Positions 23,196 through 30,482 of a stretch of 30,482 nucleotides of DNA are shown here, one piece after another. Origin of the DNA: JAMXLO01 sp046732975 (GTDB lineage Bacteria > Pseudomonadota > Alphaproteobacteria > Acetobacterales > Acetobacteraceae); assembly GCA_046732975.1 (NCBI GenBank), contig JBKPOG010000284.1, positions 1 to 30,482 of the forward strand. Direction: 5' to 3'. The translations under genes were made by a program, and so were the position numbers. The first letter of the stretch is position 1, and every line of letters starts with the position of its first letter. Below the pieces are notes generated by a model. That model saw only the letters and a program-made list of their open reading frames with translations. It did no database searches and was not told the origin of the DNA.

Positions 23196-23911
23196 GGAAT
23201 GCGTGTCACCGGTCTTCCTTCCATATCGGCATACTCAACGTATGAACCTTGCGGCCGGTTCCGGGCCGAACACGCACCAATCAGGTCCGCCAGCGAATCG
23301 AGACGCGACACGACTGCCAAGCACCAGGACCGCGTGTCCTGAGCCTTGCCCGCTTGCACCATGGCGACACGCATTCCCGCCCTATGCGCCGCAGTCACGC
23401 CATTGCTGGAATCCTCCACCGCGAGACACTCGGCTGGTGCGACGCCGAGCAGACTAGCCGCGTGCAGATAAGTGTCGGGCGCCGGCTTGCCGCGGCGAAC
23501 GTCGTCGCGTGTCGCGATATGCGGAAAATGGTCGATCAGTTCGGCCTGCTTCATGCGAGAAAGTGCCGTGCGCCGGCTGGCCGACGTTGCGACCGCCTTC
23601 GGCAGGTTGAGGCGCCGCAGCAGCGCCGCGGCACCCGGGCACAGGGGGATACGCGCTGGCAGGTGTGCTTCCCGTTGAACGTAGTAAGCAGCGATGAACT
23701 CGTCGACGGGAAAGCCAGAGCCGAATACGCGGCGCAGGACGGGGCGTCGGTCAGACGTGGCGAGACCGACCAGCGTTGCATAAAGATCGGCCGGCATCCT
23801 GACCCCGAATTCACGCGCAGTCGCGTGAAAAGCGGCACGATAGAACTGCTCTGTGTCGATAAGCGTGCCGTCCAAATCGAACACGACGGCCTTGAAAGAG
23901 ACTCGGCTCAA
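23192..23911 (-). CDS. HAD-family hydrolase/phosphoglucomutase-like
   Basis: Phosphatase or phosphomutase of the beta-phosphoglucomutase subgroup. Motif I VVFDLDGTLIDTEQFY (nucleophile Asp12 and Asp14), motif II ATSASRRTAL, Lys in RGKPAPDTYLHAA, and motif IV VEDSSNGVTAAHRAGM. A TTG at 23911 with GAGG nine bases upstream starts the product directly before motif I (239 residues). The frame is open to a TTG at 24055 with a polar 48-residue extension, but that would overlap the divergent glycosyltransferase start, so I reject it. First gene of the five-gene unit. It may remove a phosphate from a sugar or inositol phosphate, or isomerise a sugar phosphate. Confidence 0.78.
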   Translation of the reverse strand: MSRVSFKAVVFDLDGTLIDTEQFYRAAFHATAREFGVRMPADLYATLVGLATSDRRPVLRRVFGSGFPVDEFIAAYYVQREAHLPARIPLCPGAAALLRRLNLPKAVATSASRRTALSRMKQAELIDHFPHIATRDDVRRGKPAPDTYLHAASLLGVAPAECLAVEDSSNGVTAAHRAGMRVAMVQAGKAQDTRSWCLAVVSRLDSLADLIGACSARNRPQGSYVEYADMEGRPVTRIP

Positions 23912-24045
23912 GTCCGCTGCCTCGTGTAGGGGCCCAGCGGCATCCCAGGAAGTCGTGTCAACACCAGAACCAGCAGCTTCACTTCTGCGTTGAGAGGACT
24001 TTTGCGCAACCTGAGTCACCGGTGAAAAAGCTTCATGGTGAAGCA

Positions 24046-24996
24046 ATGCGCACAAACGGTGTGCGACACGATGCCAACTGTCCGTCCTGCGAGCCCAGCG
24101 TGATCCAGGGGATCCAGTATGATGCAGAGTGGCTGGCAGCTATGCACCGGGGCGACTTCGCCGCGGCGTGGAGGATCAATGATATCGTGATGGCAGGTCG
24201 CGATCCCGCCGAGAGGGACAATCCACGTTTGCCCTACCATCTGCGCTGGGTCTGGGATGGGCGCGACTTCCATGGGCAGAACGTAATCGTCCGCTGCTAT
24301 CATGGTTTGGGTGATACGATCCAGTTCGCTCGATATCTGCCTGTTCTGCGGCCGCTGGTTGCTTCGCTCACGATTGAAGTCCAGCCAGCGCTCATGTCCT
24401 TGCTTGCTACGGTGCCGGGGCCCGACCGACTGGTGCCATTCCACACCGGAGCACCTCTGCCAGCCGGTGGATGCGATCTCGAGATTATGGAACTGGCGCA
24501 TGCGCTGCGGCTCCCCCCGGACGACGCGCCACAGCCGCCCTATCTGCGCTGCGCGCCATCGCTCCTGCCGAAAGGCACAATCGGCATTTGCTGGCAGACC
24601 GGAGATTGGGATCCAGCGCGGGGAATACCTGAAGTGTTGATGCGCCATCTGCTGACGGTCAGCGGCAGGTCCGGCAGGTGTGTGACCGTACAGCCTGTTC
24701 CGACTTCGCTGCCGGTCCTTAATCCGCGTGGCGCGCCGGTCGACATCATGCAGACCGCGTCGCTGATCGCGGGTGTTGACCTGGTCATTACAGTCGACAC
24801 GCTGTTCGCGCATTTGGCTGGCGCACTGAACCGGCCCACATGGCTGCTGCTCAAACACGATGCGGACTGGCGCTGGATGAAGGACCGCAGCGACTCCCCT
24901 TGGTATCCGAGCATGCGGATCTTCCGTCAGCCAGCGCCGGGGGACTGGCAGCAAGTGATCGCAGACGTTGCGCGCCATCTCACGGCCGTGTGTTGA
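24046..24996 (+). CDS. GT9-like (heptosyltransferase/TPR-associated type) glycosyltransferase
   Basis: A 316-residue protein opening with MRTNGVRHDANCPSCEPSVI and YDAEWLAAMHRGDFAAAWRI. A GT-B fold is recognised by YHGLGDTIQFARYLPVLRPL, the DLVITVDTLFAHLAGALNRP segment (donor-site loop), and WLLLKHDADWRWM then DRSDSPWYPSMRIFRQP. The same combination is found at the C-terminus of TPR-linked glycosyltransferases; here the TPR part is absent. ATG at 24046 has only a weak ribosome-binding site; a GTG at 24022 is the alternative. The gene is divergent from the five-gene unit and its 3' end overlaps the histidine phosphatase by 17 bases on the other strand. It belongs to the cluster by position. Sugar unknown. 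Confidence 0.72.
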   Translation: MRTNGVRHDANCPSCEPSVIQGIQYDAEWLAAMHRGDFAAAWRINDIVMAGRDPAERDNPRLPYHLRWVWDGRDFHGQNVIVRCYHGLGDTIQFARYLPVLRPLVASLTIEVQPALMSLLATVPGPDRLVPFHTGAPLPAGGCDLEIMELAHALRLPPDDAPQPPYLRCAPSLLPKGTIGICWQTGDWDPARGIPEVLMRHLLTVSGRSGRCVTVQPVPTSLPVLNPRGAPVDIMQTASLIAGVDLVITVDTLFAHLAGALNRPTWLLLKHDADWRWMKDRSDSPWYPSMRIFRQPAPGDWQQVIADVARHLTAVC

Positions 24997-25570
24997 TGGC
25001 CAGAACCCTGGCGTCCTCGCGATACACGATCAACTCGCTGAGCGATCCTGCGCTGATCTCGATCCGTCTCATCATGTCGAGAGACATGCCGAGGAAATGC
25101 ACGAGCACTGCCTTGATCACGTCGGAGTGGGTGACCAGGACCAGCTCGCCGTCAGGGTTGCGCCCAGCGTAGCGCATCAGGCCAGCGACCGCGCGTGCTT
25201 GGACTTCGAGCATGCTTTCGCCGCCGGGAACTCCGGCGGTGCTGCGAAAATTGTTCCATGCGTGCCAGGCTGGGTCGCCCGCGAGATCTTTGAAGCGCTT
25301 TCCTGTCCATGCCGCGAAATCGATTTCGGCAAAGGCTGCATCCACTTGGACAGCATGCCCCGTGCGCAGCGCGATAAGTTCGGCTGTTTCGCAGGCGCGC
25401 CGCACCGGTGAGGATACGATGGCTGCGGGGCGATAGCCCGCGACGCGCTCCGCGACCCACTCGGCCTCCTCGCGTCCCTGCGCCGAAAGCCTGTGGTCTT
25501 CGCGGCCGCCCAGTCCGCAGTCGAGCAAGGCGTAACTGCCGTGACGAACCAGAAGAACCCGCGTTTGCAT
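24980..25570 (-). CDS. Histidine phosphatase family protein
   Basis: A 196-residue phosphoglycerate-mutase-fold protein. The phosphohistidine motif is VRHGSY (8-13, His10), the second catalytic site is VTHSDVIKAVL, and the acid region is FAEIDFAAWTGKRF. Such enzymes are often small-molecule phosphatases. Its ATG follows the inositol-phosphate synthase stop (TGA ATG, no gap), so the two are translationally coupled. That makes it a candidate for hydrolysing the product, 1L-myo-inositol 1-phosphate, to inositol, a step normally done by IMPase. IMPase-family enzymes are absent here. This is an inference from position. Confidence 0.85.
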   Translation of the reverse strand: MQTRVLLVRHGSYALLDCGLGGREDHRLSAQGREEAEWVAERVAGYRPAAIVSSPVRRACETAELIALRTGHAVQVDAAFAEIDFAAWTGKRFKDLAGDPAWHAWNNFRSTAGVPGGESMLEVQARAVAGLMRYAGRNPDGELVLVTHSDVIKAVLVHFLGMSLDMMRRIEISAGSLSELIVYREDARVLAINTRP

Positions 25571-26653
25571 TCAGCCGCCTGTGTTCCCACCATGGATGAA
25601 TGCTTCAGCGCGCTCGCGCGCCTCATGGTCGGTGAACTGCTTTGGCGGGCTCTTCATGAAATAACTCGAAGGACCGATCAGCGCACCGCCGACACCGCGG
25701 TCTAGCGCCAGTCTGGCGCATCGCACGGCGTCGATAACGACGCCCGCCGAATTCGGCGAATCCCATACTTCCAGTTTCACTTCGCAGTTGAGAGGGACGT
25801 TGCCGAACGTGGTCCCTTCAACGCGGATATGGGCCCATTTCCGATCGGTGAGCCAGGGAACGTAATCGCTCGGCCCAACGTGCACGTTCTCCGCAGGGAG
25901 CGTCTCGCCGAGTTGACTGGTCACTGCTCGCGTTTTGGAGATCTTCTTTGATTCCAACCGGCTACGCTCCAGCATATTGGCGAAATCAGTGTTGCCGCCA
26001 AAATTGAGCTGGTAGGTGCGGTCCACGCGGACGCCGCGCTCCTGGAATAGGTTGACGATGGCGCGGTGCAGGATGGTGGCACCCACCTGCGACTTGATGT
26101 CGTCTCCGATCAGCGGAAGCCGCTTGGCCTCGAAACGCGCACGCCAAGTGGGATCTGATGCGATGAACACCGGGATACAGTTAACGAATGCGCATCCTGC
26201 TGCGAGCGCCTGCTCGGCGTACCATCTCGTGGCTCGTTCCGAACCGACCGGCAGGTACGAGACTACGATTTCCGCCTCGGTGCGGCGGAGCACCTCCGCC
26301 ACGTTCACGGGGTCGGCGTCGCTCTCCTCCACCATATCCCGCAGATATCGGCCAAGGCCGTCCATTGTCGGCCCACGCTGAACGATCACGCCGGTTTTAG
26401 GTACGGAGGCAAACACCTGCGTATTGTTGGGTTCACTCAGGATGGCGTCAGCGACATCATGGCCGACCTTACTGCTGGAAATGTCGAATGCAGCTACGAA
26501 TTCGACGTCAGCGACAGTGTAGCCGCCCAATTCGACATGCATCAGCCCGGGAACAGGCATATTGCCAGTGGCGCGGCCGTAATAGGTGACGCCCTGAACG
26601 AGAGAAGACGCGCAGTTGCCAACACCTACGATCGCGACTCGAATCTTGCGCAC
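25571..26653 (-). CDS. ino1: Inositol-3-phosphate synthase
   Basis: NAD-dependent cyclisation of glucose 6-phosphate to 1D-myo-inositol 3-phosphate, the first and committed step to inositol. The 360-residue protein has length and motifs of the bacterial (actinobacterial-type) enzymes: RVAIVGVGNCASSLVQGV with the NAD motif (5-22), SYLPVGSERATRWYAEQAL, the catalytic DDIKSQVGATILHR, LNFGGNTDF and the tail VIDAVRCARLALDRGVGGAL. The GTG at 26653 has AGGAGA about ten bases upstream. Inositol synthesis is uncommon in proteobacteria, so its presence beside sugar genes marks the cluster as special. Upstream 306 bases hold no clear gene. Confidence 0.94.
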   Translation of the reverse strand: MRKIRVAIVGVGNCASSLVQGVTYYGRATGNMPVPGLMHVELGGYTVADVEFVAAFDISSSKVGHDVADAILSEPNNTQVFASVPKTGVIVQRGPTMDGLGRYLRDMVEESDADPVNVAEVLRRTEAEIVVSYLPVGSERATRWYAEQALAAGCAFVNCIPVFIASDPTWRARFEAKRLPLIGDDIKSQVGATILHRAIVNLFQERGVRVDRTYQLNFGGNTDFANMLERSRLESKKISKTRAVTSQLGETLPAENVHVGPSDYVPWLTDRKWAHIRVEGTTFGNVPLNCEVKLEVWDSPNSAGVVIDAVRCARLALDRGVGGALIGPSSYFMKSPPKQFTDHEARERAEAFIHGGNTGG

Positions 26654-26959
26654 CCGCCTGTCTCCTGGCCAGAGAGGAACATAGGTCGGGCCAAGAAAGC
26701 TCTGATGCCGCAGCAGTTCCAGATTTGTTTCTACAAACCTCCGTGCTTGACGCCCTCCGTCGCTTCAGGTCCGCTGGCGAAGGAAGCGGCCGAGGACGCC
26801 GCGGTCCCAATCGCTGAGACGGCTAATCGCCATCCGCTTTCCGCGGACGGAGCTGACACCTCTGTAGCAGAGATCGCGGATAGCGGGACCGAAGCTCTGC
26901 GAAGACACTGAGAGCCGCCGCTCGGCTTAACACCGGCCTTTCCGTGCGCGCGATCCTGG
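26654..26959. other. Intergenic region upstream of ino1
   Basis: 306 bases without a supported gene. It should hold the ino1 promoter and the 3' end of the SDR transcript (leftward reading). A 5-bp repeat TTTGT/ACAAA about 26727-26740 is weak. An open frame on plus (26705-26911, 68 codons, ending in a Ala/Glu/Arg-rich stretch) has no ribosome-binding site or recognisable family, and I treat it as noise. Confidence 0.35.
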
Positions 26960-27868
26960 TCAGAGCTTTCCCATAGCTCGCAGGCTAGCCTCGACCGTAC
27001 CCATCAATCCGGTGTAGGGCTTGGCGTTGGAAAGGTCGCGGATCTTCGCGATCTTCTCTGCCACCATCTCGATCGTTACTGGCTGGTCCGGGTCGAACTG
27101 CACGCCCTCGGACTGGAAATACTGCACCCGCGCATAGTTCCCGGCGGTCGCTGCGATGATCTCGCCGTTTGCATCGCACTCCTCGCTGCACAGCCAGGCA
27201 ACGGCGGGCGACACGAACTCCGGGCGCATGTATTGCAGCATGTGCGGCGGCAGCAACGCCTCGGTCATGCGCGTGCGCGCCGAGGGCGAGATCGCGTTGC
27301 ACAGGATGTTGTATTTGGCACCCTCCAGGCGCAGCACGTTAATCAAGCCGTTCACCGCCATCTTTGCCGCGCCGTAGTTGCTCTGGCCGAAATTCCCGAC
27401 CGTGCCGGAGCCGGAAGTCGTGACGACGATGCGGCCATATTGTTGCTTGCGCATGATCGGCCATGCCGCCTTGGTGCAGTAAACCGTGCCGTAGAAATGC
27501 ACCTGCACGGCGAACTCGAAATCCTCCATGGTCATGTTGTTGAACGCCTTGTCGCGCAGAATGCCGGCGTTGTTCACCAGGATGTCGCAGCGGCCCCAGG
27601 TGTTGGTCGCGGTGTCGATGATGCCCTGTGCGCTCGCCATGTCGGCGACCGAATTGTAGTTGGCGACCGCCTCGCCACCGGCGGCCTTGATCTCGGCCAC
27701 CACCTTGTCGGCGACCGCGTGCTCGCCGCCGCGACCGTCCACCGCACCGCCCGGATCGTTCACCACGACCTTGGCGCCGCGGCTCGCCAGCAGCATGGCG
27801 TGCGATCGGCCAAGCCCGCCGCCGGCGCCAGTCACAACGGCAACGCGATCGTCAAAACGAATGGGCAT
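26960..27868 (-). CDS. Short-chain dehydrogenase, MFE-2-like (3-hydroxyacyl-CoA dehydrogenase type)
   Basis: A 302-residue SDR with cofactor motif VTGAGGGLGRSHA (about 13-25), NDPGGAVDGRGGEHAVADKV (typical of the (3R)-hydroxyacyl-CoA dehydrogenase part of peroxisomal multifunctional enzyme type 2), NNAGILRDKAFNNMT and the active-site Ser/Tyr/Lys in TTSGSGTVGNFGQSNYGAAK. The C-terminal hydratase and SCP2 domains of MFE-2 are missing, as in bacterial stand-alone forms. It should oxidise a 3-hydroxyacyl-CoA or related alcohol. The ATG at 27868 has AGGAGG upstream. Divergent from the flavin monooxygenase, with a shared 75-base region containing a 12-base palindrome. Confidence 0.88.
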   Translation of the reverse strand: MPIRFDDRVAVVTGAGGGLGRSHAMLLASRGAKVVVNDPGGAVDGRGGEHAVADKVVAEIKAAGGEAVANYNSVADMASAQGIIDTATNTWGRCDILVNNAGILRDKAFNNMTMEDFEFAVQVHFYGTVYCTKAAWPIMRKQQYGRIVVTTSGSGTVGNFGQSNYGAAKMAVNGLINVLRLEGAKYNILCNAISPSARTRMTEALLPPHMLQYMRPEFVSPAVAWLCSEECDANGEIIAATAGNYARVQYFQSEGVQFDPDQPVTIEMVAEKIAKIRDLSNAKPYTGLMGTVEASLRAMGKL

Positions 27869-27913
27869 CAGGGATCCTCCTGGGGTGGTCGGATGATGGT
27901 TACAGGCCTATCC

Positions 27914-27925
27914 TACTGGCCAGTA
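27914..27925. promoter_or_regulatory. Perfect 12-bp palindrome between SDR and LLM genes
   Basis: TACTGGCCAGTA is its own reverse complement, placed in the 75-base gap between two divergent genes, where an operator is expected. The regulator is not adjacent. Confidence 0.45.
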
Positions 27926-27943
27926 ATCCCATGAGGCCAGCCC

Positions 27944-29095
27944 ATGAGCTATCTGCGCAGCGGCATCTTTCTGGCGCCGTTCCACAATCTGACGGAGAAC
28001 CCGACGCTCGCGCTGGAGCGCGACATGGAGCTGTTGCAGCACATCGACAAGCTGAACTACCATGAAGCCTGGATCGGCGAGCACCATTCGGGTGGCTTTG
28101 AGATCATCGGCTCGCCGGAGGTGTTCATCGCAGCGGCCGCCGAGCGCACGCGGCACATCCGGCTGGGCACCGGCGTTGCATCGCTGCCTTACCATAACCC
28201 GTTCATTCTCACCGACCGCATGGTGCAGCTCGACCACATGACGCGCGGCCGCGCGATGTTCGGTGTGGGCCCGGGCGCGCTGGTGCACGACGCGCTGAAG
28301 ATCGGCATCAAGGCCGGCGATCAGCGGCGCATGATGAACGAGTCGCTCGATGTGATCATGAAGCTCCTGCGTGGTGAAAGCGTCACCGAGAAGACCGACT
28401 GGTATGATCTGGTCGACGCCCGGCTGCAGCTGCCCTGCTACACGCAGCCGATCATGGAGATGGCCGTCGCTGCATCGCGCTCGCCCGCTGGTGCGCTGGC
28501 GGCGGGGCGGCACGCGATCGGCATGTTGTCAATCGGCGGCACCAGTCCCGATGCGATGGCGAAGCACACGCTGAACTGGGGTTTGTATGAGGAGCAGGCG
28601 CGGCTGAACGGACTTGTGCCCGATCGCAGCAAGTGGCGGCTGGTGACGCTGATGCACGTGGCGGACACGCGCGAGAAGGCGAAGCAGAACGTGCAGTTCG
28701 GCCTGAATGCGTTCCGCGATTACTTCACCGACGTAGCAACATTCCCGATCGTACCGGGCGACATTACCGATCCCTACACGTTCCTGATCGAGAGCGGTGC
28801 CGCGTGCATCGGCACACCCGACGATGCGATTGCCTATATCGAGAACCTGCTGAAGGGGTCCGGCGGGTTCGGTGCGATTATGGAGCTGGCGCACAACTGG
28901 GCAGACTGGGATGCGACCAAGCGGCACTACGAGCTGATGGCGCGCTACGTGCACCCGCACTTCCAGCGCTCGCGCGAACTGCGTCGCGACTCGTACGCCT
29001 ATGCGCGCGATCATCATGGCGACTTCATCGGCCAGGCGAGTGCCGCGGTGCAGGCGGAGATCGATCGCCTGGCAGCGCGCAAGGCGGCGGAATAG
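27944..29095 (+). CDS. LLM-class flavin-dependent monooxygenase (limonene monooxygenase-like)
   Basis: A 383-residue TIM-barrel FMN/F420-type oxidoreductase of the bacterial luciferase superfamily. It reads MSYLRSGIFLAPFHNLTENP and YHEAWIGEHHSGGFEIIGSP, then HIRLGTGVASLPYHNPF, and DRMVQLDHMTRGRAMFGVGP (flavin-binding regions), with QPIMEMAVAASRSPAGALAA. Family members oxygenate terpenes, sulfonates, long-chain aldehydes and chelators; the limonene-1,2-monooxygenase subgroup is closest in these motifs. Substrate unknown. ATG at 27944, GAGG eight bases before. Followed after three bases by the HD oxygenase gene, so the two are coupled. Confidence 0.88.
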   Translation: MSYLRSGIFLAPFHNLTENPTLALERDMELLQHIDKLNYHEAWIGEHHSGGFEIIGSPEVFIAAAAERTRHIRLGTGVASLPYHNPFILTDRMVQLDHMTRGRAMFGVGPGALVHDALKIGIKAGDQRRMMNESLDVIMKLLRGESVTEKTDWYDLVDARLQLPCYTQPIMEMAVAASRSPAGALAAGRHAIGMLSIGGTSPDAMAKHTLNWGLYEEQARLNGLVPDRSKWRLVTLMHVADTREKAKQNVQFGLNAFRDYFTDVATFPIVPGDITDPYTFLIESGAACIGTPDDAIAYIENLLKGSGGFGAIMELAHNWADWDATKRHYELMARYVHPHFQRSRELRRDSYAYARDHHGDFIGQASAAVQAEIDRLAARKAAE

Positions 29096-29098
29096 CGG

Positions 29099-29650
29099 AT
29101 GGCACAAGATGCGGTCGCCGAGCTTGCCGACTTGCTGGAGGGCAAAGGCAGCCGCCGTTATGGGCTGAGCGACGTGAACCAGTTGCAGCACGCCTTGCAG
29201 GCGGCGCTGCAGGCGGAACAGTCCGGCTGCAACGCCGCTTTGGTGACAGCGGCGTTGCTGCATGACATTGGCCACATGGTGCACAAGCTTGGCGAGAACC
29301 CCGCGGAAGAAGGCGTCGATGACAGGCACGAGGAACTGGGGCGCGCGTATCTCGCGGCGCTGTTTGGACCGGAGGTCACCGAGCCGGTTCGCCTGCACGT
29401 GCCGGCGAAACGCTATCTCTGCGCGACCGAACCCGACTACTTCGCCAAGCTCTCGGCGGACAGCGTGCTCAGTTTAAAGTTGCAGGGGGGACCGATGTCG
29501 TCAGACGAAGTAGCAGCATTCCGCGCGTCGCCGCACGCCGAGGCGGCAGTTCAGCTGCGGCGGTTCGATGAAGGTGCGAAGGTCGCCGATTTGCCGACAC
29601 CAACGGTGGCGCATTTCCTGCCGTATGTGCGCGCCTGCCTGCGCGGATAG
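29099..29650 (+). CDS. PhnZ-like HD-domain oxygenase (TIGR03276-like)
   Basis: A 183-residue HD protein like those in phosphonate-degradation operons. Candidate metal ligands: His31 (QLQHALQ), His55 and Asp56 (LLHDIGHM), His77 (DDRHEELG), His100 (RLHVPAKRYL) and Asp157 (RRFDEGAK). From memory these align with the six diiron ligands of PhnZ, which cleaves 2-amino-1-hydroxyethylphosphonate to glycine and phosphate using O2. The Tyr-Glu lid of PhnZ aligns with Tyr21 and Ser24, so the substrate may differ. LQGGPMSSDEVAAFRASPHA is shared with that subfamily. Coupled to the LLM monooxygenase by a three-base gap; ATG at 29099. It ends nine bases before the convergent amidase. Confidence 0.78.
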   Translation: MAQDAVAELADLLEGKGSRRYGLSDVNQLQHALQAALQAEQSGCNAALVTAALLHDIGHMVHKLGENPAEEGVDDRHEELGRAYLAALFGPEVTEPVRLHVPAKRYLCATEPDYFAKLSADSVLSLKLQGGPMSSDEVAAFRASPHAEAAVQLRRFDEGAKVADLPTPTVAHFLPYVRACLRG

Positions 29651-29658
29651 CCGACGCT

Positions 29659-30482
29659 TTATAGGCGGCGCCACAGCTCCTTGGCCATGACGCCGACCCG
29701 GGCCTCGATTGCCGTCGCCGCATCCAGGCAGACATCTTCGCGATAGCGCGACGCAATCAGCTGCACGCCCACCGGATTGTCCCCGGCGAAGCCGATCGGA
29801 ACGACGGCGGCAGGAAGCCCAAGAACATTGATCGACGACATGAACCTAAAGTCGTTCCAGAACAGCGACCGGACCCGCGCTTCACCGCCCAGGTCGGCAT
29901 TCACCTCTGGGGTGCGCTTCACTGATAGCGGGGTGAGGATCACCGGATACGTCTCGAGAAAGGTGAGCCAGTTGCGCAAGACGCGGGACCGGCGTGCGAT
30001 GGCTTCCATATAGCCGCGCCCATCGAGGATGGTCGCCATCTTCAGGAATCCATCCAGCGTCTGCCCGAACTCGGCGCTGCCGAGTTCGCGCATCTGCGCC
30101 TCCTGCAAAACCGACAGCTCGGTCATGATCAGGTCGCACCAGAGCTGCCACGTGCCTGCGAGATCGGGCAGATCAGTGTCGATGATCTCATAGCCTGCAT
30201 TGGCGAGATGATCGGCAGCGACCTGAAGGTGCGCAATGACGTCGAGGTCGGTATCCATGTCATCGGGAATACGCGCGAGCGCCACCTTGATCGGCGTCGA
30301 CAGCTTCGGCCCCTCCAGTGGTGCCGGCACCCACCACGGATCACGCACGTCCCGCTGGCTCATGACATCAAGAGCGAGACGGACGTCACGGACTTCGCGG
30401 GCCAGCGGACCTTGCGCTGACATGAACTGCGCCATCAGCGGCCGTTCGGCCGGCGCACTTGGATTGAACGCCGGGATCCGGC
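29659..30482 (-). CDS. Amidase signature family protein (5' end outside window)
   Basis: C-terminal 274 codons of a Ser-Ser-Lys amidase that hydrolyses amides to acids and ammonia. The visible part contains RIPAFNPSAPAERPLMAQFM, MSAQGPLAREVRDVRLAL, YPVILTPLS and FMSSINVLGLPAAVVPIGFA then NPVGVQLIASRYREDVCLDA, all family hallmarks. The catalytic Ser-Ser-Lys and the glycine-rich region lie beyond position 30482. No frameshift is seen in the visible part. Convergent with the HD oxygenase gene; no terminator seen in the nine-base gap. Substrate unknown. Confidence 0.9.
   Translation of the reverse strand, partial: RIPAFNPSAPAERPLMAQFMSAQGPLAREVRDVRLALDVMSQRDVRDPWWVPAPLEGPKLSTPIKVALARIPDDMDTDLDVIAHLQVAADHLANAGYEIIDTDLPDLAGTWQLWCDLIMTELSVLQEAQMRELGSAEFGQTLDGFLKMATILDGRGYMEAIARRSRVLRNWLTFLETYPVILTPLSVKRTPEVNADLGGEARVRSLFWNDFRFMSSINVLGLPAAVVPIGFAGDNPVGVQLIASRYREDVCLDAATAIEARVGVMAKELWRRL

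Noticed and set aside
23912..24055. N-terminal extension of the HAD protein from a TTG at 24055
   Set aside because: Polar sequence without HAD features, overlapping the divergent glycosyltransferase start.
26705..26911. 68-codon plus-strand frame upstream of ino1
   Set aside because: No ribosome-binding site and no recognisable domain; likely chance in GC-rich DNA.
1..30482. CRISPR arrays, tRNA or rRNA genes, insertion sequences, prophage
   Set aside because: No regularly spaced repeats, transposase, integrase, cloverleaf or rRNA-like sequence was seen on reading either strand.

Overview
This is GC-rich chromosomal DNA from an alphaproteobacterium. The clearest taxonomic marker is a full-length GcrA cell-cycle regulator at 4778-5293, a family essentially confined to Alphaproteobacteria. 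A DUF3309 mini-protein, an entericidin/CsbD pair, a Sinorhizobium-type phospholipid methyltransferase and a palindromic repeat of the kind scattered through many alphaproteobacterial genomes agree with it. Within the class I lean towards Rhodospirillales/Acetobacteraceae or a methylotroph-like Rhizobiales lineage, but this is inference. No tRNA, rRNA, CRISPR array, insertion sequence or phage gene was seen.

Layout. 1-2316 (minus): aa3-type cytochrome c oxidase subunits II and I; subunit I runs off the left edge. 2431-4094 (minus): a cold-shock protein followed by two unrelated phospholipid N-methyltransferase-type genes. 4395-5293 (plus): a stand-alone TatA and GcrA, meeting a CHAP-domain lipoprotein. 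5907-8529 (minus): VOC protein, PhaB, GNAT acetyltransferase and TauD-type dioxygenase. The VOC gene is divergent from a CGNR zinc-finger regulator, with two matching palindromic boxes between them. 9277-12444 (plus): PhnW-like aminotransferase, a small alpha/beta-barrel protein and formate-tetrahydrofolate ligase, then asd and prfC (to 15303). 15325-15863 (minus): three tiny stress/envelope genes (DUF3309, CsbD, entericidin-like) behind an EcfG-like promoter; two of them were found only by reading the intergenic DNA. 16443-19512 (plus): two oligopeptide-type ABC ATPases without permeases, then a D-2-hydroxyacid dehydrogenase.

19588-26653 is the most interesting part. It is a compact set of eight genes: a glycoside hydrolase whose barrel appears circularly permuted, a CmoB-like methyltransferase, a sugar nucleotidyltransferase, a CgeB-type glycosyltransferase, a HAD phosphatase/mutase, a GT9-like glycosyltransferase, a histidine phosphatase and inositol-3-phosphate synthase. 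Five of them overlap in sequence as one transcription unit. Together they could make inositol phosphate, dephosphorylate it, activate a sugar, glycosylate and methylate, and trim the product. I read it as a candidate pathway for a glycosylated, possibly methylated, inositol compound whose product is unknown to me.

26960-30482: an MFE-2-like short-chain dehydrogenase divergent from a luciferase-like flavin monooxygenase that is tightly coupled to a PhnZ-like HD-domain diiron oxygenase, then an amidase running off the right edge. The PhnZ-like gene and the PhnW-like gene 20 kb away suggest partial phosphonate metabolism without the usual partners.
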